A stretch of 6,253 nucleotides of DNA from Bacteroidales bacterium (GTDB lineage: Bacteria > Bacteroidota > Bacteroidia > Bacteroidales > UBA932), in NCBI GenBank assembly GCA_016293535.1, contig JAEDEB010000089.1, forward strand, positions 1 through 6,253, read 5' to 3'. A program made the translations under genes and the position numbers. Position 1 is the stretch's first letter. Each line of letters begins with the position of its first letter. Shown here one piece after another: positions 1 through 5,683 of the stretch. The notes beneath the pieces were generated by a model. It made no database searches, was not told where the DNA came from, and saw only the letters and a program-made list of their open reading frames with translations.

Positions 1-68
1 GTAAGAAAATCAACTAATTACAAGGATTTCATCCTACAAAATGTCCACCCCGCCCAATTTTCTATCAC

Positions 69-110
69 AAAAAAATAGCTATTCCTCTGTTTATTAGAAG
101 AATAGCTATT
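69..110 (-). terminator. Probable intrinsic terminator downstream of mtlD
   Basis: Positions 74-84 (AATAGCTATTC) and 100-110 (GAATAGCTATT) form a perfect 11-bp stem. After one mismatch it extends by TCT/AGA around a 7-base loop. Read on the minus strand, the hairpin runs into a tract of T residues (A7 on the plus strand at 69-75), which is the layout of a rho-independent terminator for mtlD, whose stop codon lies about 60 bases upstream. The stem is AT-rich, so its strength is uncertain. On the plus strand it is followed by CCC rather than T residues, so it is not expected to work in that direction. Each arm is itself the 10-base palindrome AATAGCTATT, so a protein-binding role is an alternative. 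Confidence 0.6.
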
Positions 111-145
111 CCCAATAGTTGCTTTCCCAGTATATGGATGCATCG

Positions 146-171
146 GATTGAACCTGGTCCAGGCTTGAATC
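146..171 (-). repeat. Imperfect dyad overlapping the mtlD stop codon
   Basis: The segment is an imperfect inverted repeat centred on CCTGGTCCAGG (154-164). The outer arms GATT/AATC and AA/TT pair with one G-G mismatch and one bulged C. It reaches into the mtlD stop codon (170-172). There is no T-run after it, so it is not a terminator by itself. It could form a small 3'-end hairpin in the mtlD transcript, upstream of the terminator-like hairpin at 69-110. A functional role is not shown. Confidence 0.35.
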
Positions 172-1387
172 ATATCACCTCACCGAGACTGCGAGACTTA
201 TTTTCGTCAGCTGCACGGCGCAGTTCGGCAAGAGATGCCCCGGAAAGTATCATTTCATAATATCCGATTATCAGCCTTGCAAGAGGGGAATCAGACTCGA
301 GAGAGGAGACTTCGGAAAGCACTTCCGCTGCTTTCTCTGCGCTCTGCTCCATTCCCTCCTGCTCGTTTATGTAGCGGTGGACTGCAGCAGCCGCGCCAAG
401 TGCTATGTAGGCCGGTGTGATGCCTTGTTCTAATGCAAGGGAAGATGAGCCGATCATCCTGTCGGCAGGGGAGAGTTTCCTGGCAGGGTCACCGCCCACC
501 CGTTTGCAGGTGTCTCTCAGGGCAGCGTTGGTGAACCGGTGCAGAAGGTCCGATATATGAAGCTGGATTCCTTCCAGATCCACTCCGTATTTTCTGCTCA
601 GTGCCATAGCGCTTTCGAGCATTGCGTTCTGTACTATGATTCTTACCTCAGGTAAATCGATTGACTGGTAAATATACTCAAGCCCAAGGAGGTCTCCAAG
701 ATATGCGCAGGTCGCGTGACCCATATTGTGTATGTAGAGTTTCCGCTTGATGTAAAAATCGAACGGGGCGAAAGGCACCATATTTCTGATTTCGGGAATC
801 CCTCCTTTGAATGCATCCTTGTCGGTAGGGAGGTAAGCGTAACTCTCGACGCATACGCGGAGCGGTTCACCATCCTTCATCTCCTCGGTCTGAACAGGCA
901 CCATTCTGCCGATCGAAGCCTCTACGAGACCCACGCTTTCGTCGAAAATCCTGCATTCGTCTTCAGTGAGATGTTCCTTGATCATGCCTTCGAGTACCTT
1001 GTTTGCATCCATCAGGTTCTCGCAGATTATGATGTTGAGGGGAGCGCCTCCCTTTGCCCAGCGCTTGCGCAGTCCTGCAACTATGTTCCCGACGATAAAC
1101 TTGAGTATTCTCGCACCTACCGCGGTAGCCATGATGTCACATTCTGCGATTGCGTCAGAAGCAGCCTCGGCATCGTTTCCATTGACTGCCGTCACATTCT
1201 TTACCAGTACGTCTCTGTAGCCTTCACTGCTGACGTATCTTACAGGGTAACAGTTCTTCTCCCTGAGTTCATTGACGACAGGTTCGGCCACGTCTATGAA
1301 GGTGACTTCATAGTCGGATTCGCTGAGGAGGGCACCGATGAAGCCGCGGCCGATATTGCCTCCTCCGTACATTACTGCCTTTTTCAT
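170..1387 (-). CDS. mtlD: Mannitol-1-phosphate 5-dehydrogenase
   Basis: This 405-residue cytoplasmic enzyme is predicted to interconvert D-mannitol 1-phosphate and D-fructose 6-phosphate with NAD(H). It belongs to the polyol-specific long-chain dehydrogenase family. The N-terminus is a Rossmann fold with GGGNIGRGFIG at residues 8-18 and the acidic residue D32 at the end of the second strand, as expected for NAD preference. APLNIIICENL (115-125) matches a conserved MtlD segment. The C-terminal domain has KLYIHNMGH with K216, N221 and H224, the catalytic Lys-Asn-His spacing of the family. The length is slightly above E. coli MtlD (382), mostly at the C-terminus. I chose the ATG at 1387 because MKKAVMYGGGN aligns with the family start. 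An in-frame ATG at 1462 would add 25 residues that look non-homologous. No mannitol PTS gene is nearby, so the enzyme may work in either direction. A related uronate or polyol reductase is a less likely identity. Confidence 0.93.
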   Translation of the reverse strand: MKKAVMYGGGNIGRGFIGALLSESDYEVTFIDVAEPVVNELREKNCYPVRYVSSEGYRDVLVKNVTAVNGNDAEAASDAIAECDIMATAVGARILKFIVGNIVAGLRKRWAKGGAPLNIIICENLMDANKVLEGMIKEHLTEDECRIFDESVGLVEASIGRMVPVQTEEMKDGEPLRVCVESYAYLPTDKDAFKGGIPEIRNMVPFAPFDFYIKRKLYIHNMGHATCAYLGDLLGLEYIYQSIDLPEVRIIVQNAMLESAMALSRKYGVDLEGIQLHISDLLHRFTNAALRDTCKRVGGDPARKLSPADRMIGSSSLALEQGITPAYIALGAAAAVHRYINEQEGMEQSAEKAAEVLSEVSSLESDSPLARLIIGYYEMILSGASLAELRRAADENKSRSLGEVI

Positions 1388-1400
1388 TGTTTCTGCATTT

Positions 1401-1450
1401 AAAAAAATGGGACGGCGCTTCCGGGATACTTCCTTTCTGCTGCCGTCCCC
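1401..1450 (-). terminator. Intrinsic terminator or attenuator between atpK and mtlD
   Basis: On the minus strand GGGACGGC (1449-1442) pairs perfectly with GCCGTCCC (1416-1409) across a 25-base loop. After one A this is followed by seven T residues (1407-1401). The hairpin begins 12 bases after the atpK stop codon, the usual place for a rho-independent terminator closing the ATPase operon. The stem has 7 G-C pairs out of 8. The loop is long, which may reduce efficiency. The mtlD start lies only 13 bases beyond the T-run, so mtlD must be reached by read-through or from a promoter inside or upstream of atpK. The element may therefore be a partial terminator that lowers mtlD expression. Confidence 0.8.
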
Positions 1451-1461
1451 TTTTCGATTCA

Positions 1462-1890
1462 TCAGATCATCAGGGCTCCGACGAGGCCGAGGATCGCATA
1501 GAACTCAGGAAGAGCGGCGTAGATGAGGGTGTTAGTGAACACGTTGTGTCCCTGGGAAACACCTACGATACCGTTTGCGCAGACCTGACCCTGACGGATT
1601 GCGGAGAGCATGCAGACGAGTCCGACGCTGAGTCCGATTCCGAAGATGAGCAGTCCGCTTGCAGGATCTGCCTTCATCTTGTTCAGAAGCATGAAGAAGG
1701 CGACGAATCCGTATATACCCTGGGTTGCCGGGAGGGCGGAGAGCACCATGTAGTTACCTGAACCCTCAGGTTTCTTCTTGAGAGCGCCTTCTGCGGCGTT
1801 GCCGGCGATGGTTGTTCCGTAGGCACTGCCGATACCTGCGAGGCTAAGCACGAGACCGAGTCCGAGATAGCCGAGAATTGTTTCGATCAT
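1462..1890 (-). CDS. atpK: V-type ATP synthase subunit K (proteolipid ring)
   Basis: This 142-residue membrane protein forms the rotor ring of the Vo sector and carries the transported ion. It is the duplicated 16-kDa type with two helical hairpins: about residues 5-26, 47-70, 80-100 and 118-141. The ion-binding carboxylate is E129 in the last helix (ALPEFYAILG). The first hairpin has the matching segment LPATQGIYGF with no acidic residue, so there is one ion site per protomer. L53, T56, Q57, Q100 and E129 match the five Na+ ligands of Enterococcus hirae NtpK (L61, T64, Q65, Q110, E139). The spacing is the same except for two fewer residues between Q57 and Q100. I therefore infer Na+ coupling. 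The stop TGA overlaps another ATG (TGATG), and a terminator-like hairpin follows. K is the only subunit gene here with its own untranslated leader. Confidence 0.96.
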   Translation of the reverse strand: MIETILGYLGLGLVLSLAGIGSAYGTTIAGNAAEGALKKKPEGSGNYMVLSALPATQGIYGFVAFFMLLNKMKADPASGLLIFGIGLSVGLVCMLSAIRQGQVCANGIVGVSQGHNVFTNTLIYAALPEFYAILGLVGALMI

Positions 1891-1927
1891 AATGATATTG
1901 ATTTTATTGTTGTTGTTACTTGGAAGA
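1891..1927 (-). promoter_or_regulatory. A-rich translation leader of atpK
   Basis: The 37 bases between the atpI stop and the atpK ATG hold only 9 G or C, with a single G, and include the repeat AACAACAACAATAAAA. There is no Shine-Dalgarno sequence. A-rich, unstructured leaders favour translation initiation in Bacteroidetes (established knowledge), so this is probably the ribosome entry region of atpK. I found no TAnnTTTG promoter motif here or in atpK on this strand. Confidence 0.5.
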
Positions 1928-3754
1928 TTATTTCTTCAACGGATTGTAGTTGCGGCCAGAGCCGTCATAGTCGGAGTTCTTGAAGAACTCGAGGAAGTTG
2001 AGTCGGAGAGGATGGACGAATGCGCCCAGAACCGCCATTGCGATGTTTAGAACATGTCCTATGAGGGCAATGGCAATGAACGCTATCCAGCCGAAACCGC
2101 CGTCACCGCGCGCCATTACCGCGAGGGTGTTGAACGCGAATCCAAGCATGCTGCCGGCAAGGCCGAGAGCATACAGGCGAAGGTAACTGAGCACGTCACC
2201 GAGGAGACCTGTAGCAGTATTGTAGGTTTCCCAGAGACCTCCTCCGATATTGATGAGAGGGTTCTTTCCGATGTTCCTCAAAGGGAATATTCCTATTGCA
2301 GCTACGGCACCGAGACCTATGATGATCCACTTGGTGACTGAGGAGTCGAGATTGAAAGCCATTCCGGCTGCAAGCGCGACTATGGTTCCGACGATGAATA
2401 CTGTCCAGCCCCATATGCTGAGACTGTGGAAAAAGCCCAGATTCTTCGTGGCATTGACAGTTCTCACTATCATTGCGAGGCAGAGGTGGATGATACCGAC
2501 TATTATGGCCACCACCATTGTCCCGTCATATCCGATAATCTTGCCCGGAACCATCACCTTGTCGAGTCCGGATGTCTTGACCCACTCCCACTGGCTGATG
2601 TCAATGGAGAAGAAGGTGTGGAAGAAGAATCCGACAACCACCGTGGCTGCGCCCAGGACGGTGACAAGAGGAGCGAGGCTCTTGAAACTCTTGACCTTGC
2701 CCAGGGCAAGTCCTGCCAGAATCAGGATGAGACCGTATCCGGCATCTCCCATGCACATCGCGAAGAAGAGCATGAAGAAAACGGAGATGTAAGGTGTAGG
2801 GTCGAAACCGTTGTATACAGGACGGCCATACATGTCGGTAAGCACTTCGAACATGCGTACGAACCTGTTGTTCCTGAGTTTGATCGGCGGGTTGTCCTCG
2901 ACTCGGGCATCCTCGCAGAGATAGAGTATTCCCATCCCGTCGAAGGCTTCAACGAGCCGGGCTCTCTCCTGTTGCGGGGCAAAGCCCTCGAATATGCACA
3001 GGTAACCTTCCGCAGCCTCTGTGGCGACAGTTTCTGCAAGATACCTGTCAAACTCTGCCGTCTTGGTTTCAAGGCGTTCGCGCATATGCCCGAGACCGTT
3101 GTTCCTGAGAGACAGGAGCATGGCTTTGCTGGCTATGAGCTCTTCCTTGAGGGCACAGATATTCTTTTCAGCCTCAGCTACACTCATTGCCGGCGCAGGA
3201 ATCTCCGGAACAGGGAAGTCATACGGCTCACCGCTCTTTGTGACGGTTACGAACCAGGTGTTGTTTTTGTCGGAACTGATTACCTGAAGAGCATAGTCCT
3301 TTTCCCACTCAGGATCGAATTTCTTGCTCTGAACGCAGTGGAAATGAATCTGCAGGCCCTTGCCTGCAAGGTCGTCCACAGCATTGCGGTCGAATTCTCC
3401 CCAAGGAGCCAGGGTCTCGAGAGATTTCCTTGCGGCTGCGATGCGGGTCTCGAGCGAGCTGATATCATCCAGGGTTTTGAGGGTGAGTTTTCTCCTGCAG
3501 CCTTGAGGTTCGGTACTTGCCGCCAGAGCTTCGATTTTCTCCCTGTCGGGGTCCTTTGAGTAGTCAAGATCTTCAAGAGCGGCAATGGCACGCCTCACCT
3601 CGCTCAATCTGTCGAACATCTGGGCGGACTTTTCGTCCACAGGCTTTACCGAGCGGGTGATGTCGACGACTCCGAGTTCCTGAAGTTTCCCGAGGAATGC
3701 TTCACTCTCCCCTGTGAGAAGAATGAAGGAGAATTTTGTCATTTTGTCAATCAT
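1928..3754 (-). CDS. atpI: V-type ATP synthase subunit I (membrane stator, a-subunit)
   Basis: This 608-residue subunit links the peripheral stalks to the membrane and supplies the two ion half-channels next to the K ring. The first 320 residues or so are cytoplasmic and hydrophilic, with likely coiled-coil stretches around 45-115 and 190-250. The C-terminal half has about eight membrane helices, roughly at 322-334, 337-352, 360-383, 411-430, 445-467, 475-491, 514-547 and 555-580. The key arginines are visible: R526 in GDVLSYLRLYALGLA and R584 in HPLRLNFLEFF, corresponding to the paired essential arginines of yeast Vph1. The tail after residue 592 is short and polar. The start MIDKMTKFSF overlaps the end of atpD by 8 bases. 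Met5 (ATG at 3742) would avoid the overlap, but the first Met has a well-placed GA-rich site. The length is normal to slightly short for the bacterial family. Confidence 0.95.
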   Translation of the reverse strand: MIDKMTKFSFILLTGESEAFLGKLQELGVVDITRSVKPVDEKSAQMFDRLSEVRRAIAALEDLDYSKDPDREKIEALAASTEPQGCRRKLTLKTLDDISSLETRIAAARKSLETLAPWGEFDRNAVDDLAGKGLQIHFHCVQSKKFDPEWEKDYALQVISSDKNNTWFVTVTKSGEPYDFPVPEIPAPAMSVAEAEKNICALKEELIASKAMLLSLRNNGLGHMRERLETKTAEFDRYLAETVATEAAEGYLCIFEGFAPQQERARLVEAFDGMGILYLCEDARVEDNPPIKLRNNRFVRMFEVLTDMYGRPVYNGFDPTPYISVFFMLFFAMCMGDAGYGLILILAGLALGKVKSFKSLAPLVTVLGAATVVVGFFFHTFFSIDISQWEWVKTSGLDKVMVPGKIIGYDGTMVVAIIVGIIHLCLAMIVRTVNATKNLGFFHSLSIWGWTVFIVGTIVALAAGMAFNLDSSVTKWIIIGLGAVAAIGIFPLRNIGKNPLINIGGGLWETYNTATGLLGDVLSYLRLYALGLAGSMLGFAFNTLAVMARGDGGFGWIAFIAIALIGHVLNIAMAVLGAFVHPLRLNFLEFFKNSDYDGSGRNYNPLKK

Positions 3755-4364
3755 TGTTCTGCTCCTCCTCTGCTTCTTCGGCTGCGTGCCTGCTCTTTAC
3801 AATCTTGGAGGCTGCCTTGGAGAGGTTCTCCTCGTCCTCCATGTACCGTTTGATCTTGCGGATGGCCTCCTGATAGCCGGGGATCTGGACCTTCTCATAG
3901 AGGTTTACCTTCTGAGTGGTCTTCTTCCTCTGATAATCGAGGATACGGCTCTTTTCAAGGTAGACTTCGGACTCGATTCCGAGCCTTGAGAGTTCCTTGA
4001 GTATCGCAACTCCGTCGGCATACCAGGCCGGCTTGGCGAAGGCGTTGAACTCACGGATTTCATAATGAATCTCCCTGAGTTCCGGCGTCTTCACTCCTGC
4101 GACCTTCACCGTGTCGAGTTCCACATCCGTGATGCTGATCAGTCCGGGTTCGAACTCGTTCCAGAGGGCTGCGAGATAGTCATATCTCCTGAGGGCATCT
4201 TCCAGATCCGCAATAAGTTTCTCTGACTTGGCCTTCGCCGCAATCACGCTGATGCGGAGCGCGCTTTCCTTGTTTTTCAAGGTAGGAAGCGCGTTCTTTC
4301 GCATCTTCAGCTGCTTGCTGATGGTGTTCAGGGACGTCTTATTATATTGGAACTTGATTGCCAT
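3747..4364 (-). CDS. atpD: V-type ATP synthase subunit D (central rotor stalk)
   Basis: This 205-residue protein is predicted to be the rotor shaft that turns inside the A3B3 head and passes torque to the membrane ring. It has the family layout: a long N-terminal helix (about 5-75) rich in K, L, A and E, a short globular middle (about 78-125), and a long C-terminal helix (about 135-200). The two helices form an antiparallel coiled coil. TTQKVNLYEKVQIP at 149-162 corresponds to the conserved RRVNALE...IP segment of the family. The C-terminus is a highly acidic tail (AEEAEEEQNND). The start ATG shares one base with the atpB stop (TAATG), so translation is probably coupled. Its last codons overlap the start of atpI. 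In E. hirae this shaft works with subunit F, but no F gene follows here. Confidence 0.95.
   Translation of the reverse strand: MAIKFQYNKTSLNTISKQLKMRKNALPTLKNKESALRISVIAAKAKSEKLIADLEDALRRYDYLAALWNEFEPGLISITDVELDTVKVAGVKTPELREIHYEIREFNAFAKPAWYADGVAILKELSRLGIESEVYLEKSRILDYQRKKTTQKVNLYEKVQIPGYQEAIRKIKRYMEDEENLSKAASKIVKSRHAAEEAEEEQNND
3761..3770 (-). promoter_or_regulatory. Shine-Dalgarno-like site for atpI within the atpD end
   Basis: On the minus strand GAGGAGGAGC ends 6 bases before the atpI ATG at 3754. The spacing and purine content are those of a good ribosome-binding site. It supports the first ATG as the start over the in-frame ATG at 3742. The same bases encode the acidic run at the atpD C-terminus, so part of the signal may simply be Glu codons. 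Bacteroidetes rarely depend on such sites, which keeps confidence low. Confidence 0.35.
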
Positions 4365-5683
4365 TATTTCTTCCAGTATTTGTCAATGAATACCTGCTTG
4401 ATACCTGTCTCTGCCGGAGTAAAGTATTTCCCGAAGAGTTCCCAGGCCGTATCGAGGGTCTCGTCGATGGTGATGTTTACGTCGATTGCGAGAAGCCTTG
4501 TGGCATAGTCCTTTGCGTAGTCAAGACACCTGAGGTCATATTCGCTGAGGTCGAAACCGTTCTCCAGCTTGGTCTTGGCGTTCTGGGCGTCGGAGTAGAG
4601 ACGGACAGATGCGTTCATCACCTGGCTGTGGTCCTCGCGGGTCTTCTTTCCCTGCACGAGCTGCTTGAGTCGGGAGAGGGAACGGAACGGGTCGATGATT
4701 ACCTTCCCGGAATCAGGGTCGTTCTTGAGGTAGAGCTGACCCTCGGTGATATATCCGGTGTTATCCGGAATGGCGTGGGTGATGTCTCCGTCGTTGAGAG
4801 TGGTTACGGCAATGATGGTGATGGAACCTCCGTCCGGCAGCTGCACAGCCTTTTCGTATATCTTCGCAAGGTCTGAATAAAGGGAACCAGGCATAGAGTC
4901 CTTCGAAGGAATCTGGTCCATACGGTTGCTCACGATGGAGAGAGCGTCGGCGTAAAGGGTCATGTCCGTGAGGAGCACAAGCACCTTCTCGTTCTTGTCC
5001 GCCGCGAAGTATTCAGCCGCGGTGAGGGCCATGTCCGGGATGAGGAGACGCTCGACCGGAGGCTGCTCCGTAGTGTTCACGAAGGAGATGATCTTGTCAA
5101 GGGCTCCTGCGGATTCGAATTCGTGCTTGAAGTAGAGATAGTCGTCGTTGGAAAGTCCCATACCTCCGAGTATGATCTTGTCCACATCAGCGCGGAGTGC
5201 CACCTGTGCCATCACGTTGTTGTACGGCTGGTCCGCATCAGCGAAGAAAGGAATCTTCTGTCCGGAGACGAGGGTGTTGTTGAGGTCGATGCCGGCGATT
5301 CCGGTAGGGATTATCTCAGAAGGCTGTTTCCTTTTGTACGGGTTCACGGACGGGCCTCCGATCTGGCGCACTTCTCCCTCGACCTCGGGACCTCCGTCTA
5401 TAGGATGTCCGTATGCGTCAAAGAAACGTCCTGCAAGCTGGTCGCTCACATGTATCGTAGGCGGCTCTCCGAGAAAGCATACTGCCGCGTCGGTAGGAAT
5501 GCCTTCGGTTCCCGAGAAGACCTGAAGGGTGACGAGGTCTCCCTTGGTCTTTACTACCTGGGCAAGTCTGCCGTCCACAACGGCAAGCTCGTCATTTGAT
5601 GCCCCCGGAGCCTTCAGCGTCACGGTAGCCTTGGTGATGGCTTCAAGCCTGGTGAATACTTTCTGATATGCTCTATTTGCCAT
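4364..5683 (-). CDS. atpB: V-type ATP synthase subunit B (non-catalytic head subunit)
   Basis: This 439-residue cytoplasmic protein alternates with subunit A in the A3B3 hexamer and contributes residues to the catalytic interface. The N-terminal beta-barrel is at about 1-80. The RecA-like core follows, with GIAGIDLNNTLVSGQKIPFF (128-147), LVLLTDMTLYADAL (235-248) and AIPDNTGYITEGQLYL (304-319). SLSRL (335-339) holds R338, the likely arginine finger, and KTREDH is at 347-352. There is no Walker A lysine motif: the loop position reads FADADQPYN, as expected for a non-catalytic B subunit. The protein is shorter than E. hirae B (458). It also has KDSMPG (261-266) where archaeal and enterococcal forms have RRGYPG, which fits the divergent Bacteroidetes/Chlamydia branch. 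The start MANRAYQKVF overlaps the end of atpA by 11 bases and follows an A-rich stretch. The stop overlaps the atpD start by one base. Confidence 0.96.
   Translation of the reverse strand: MANRAYQKVFTRLEAITKATVTLKAPGASNDELAVVDGRLAQVVKTKGDLVTLQVFSGTEGIPTDAAVCFLGEPPTIHVSDQLAGRFFDAYGHPIDGGPEVEGEVRQIGGPSVNPYKRKQPSEIIPTGIAGIDLNNTLVSGQKIPFFADADQPYNNVMAQVALRADVDKIILGGMGLSNDDYLYFKHEFESAGALDKIISFVNTTEQPPVERLLIPDMALTAAEYFAADKNEKVLVLLTDMTLYADALSIVSNRMDQIPSKDSMPGSLYSDLAKIYEKAVQLPDGGSITIIAVTTLNDGDITHAIPDNTGYITEGQLYLKNDPDSGKVIIDPFRSLSRLKQLVQGKKTREDHSQVMNASVRLYSDAQNAKTKLENGFDLSEYDLRCLDYAKDYATRLLAIDVNITIDETLDTAWELFGKYFTPAETGIKQVFIDKYWKK

Noticed and set aside
1..78. A plus-strand frame open from the left edge to the TAG at 76-78, possibly the end of a convergent gene
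   Set aside because: Twenty-five open codons are expected often by chance, the peptide is not recognisable, and its stop falls within the hairpin, which lacks a T-run on the plus strand.
141..165. A minus-strand GGTTCAATCC resembling a tRNA T-loop
   Set aside because: The bases on either side do not form the 5-bp T-stem, and no acceptor, D or anticodon arm can be drawn.
716..1402. A 228-codon open frame on the plus strand opposite mtlD
   Set aside because: It is antisense to an enzyme with clear catalytic and NAD motifs. Its translation shows no recognisable family and its end runs into the hairpin region.
1756..1771. A hairpin ACCTGA/TCAGGT with a 4-base loop inside atpK
   Set aside because: It is only 6 bp, lies in coding sequence for the loop between helices 1 and 2, and has no T-run or other signal.
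2426..3559. A 377-codon open frame on the plus strand opposite atpI
   Set aside because: It lies wholly inside a well-supported subunit I gene. Its translation is rich in H, C, E and V without domain-like order, and no promoter or leader is seen. It is a codon-bias shadow.
3731..3742. Met5 of AtpI as the true start (ATG at 3742), which would remove the overlap with atpD
   Set aside because: Overlapping starts are the rule in this operon, and the first ATG has a well-placed GAGGAGGAGC site. The second start remains possible but is less supported.
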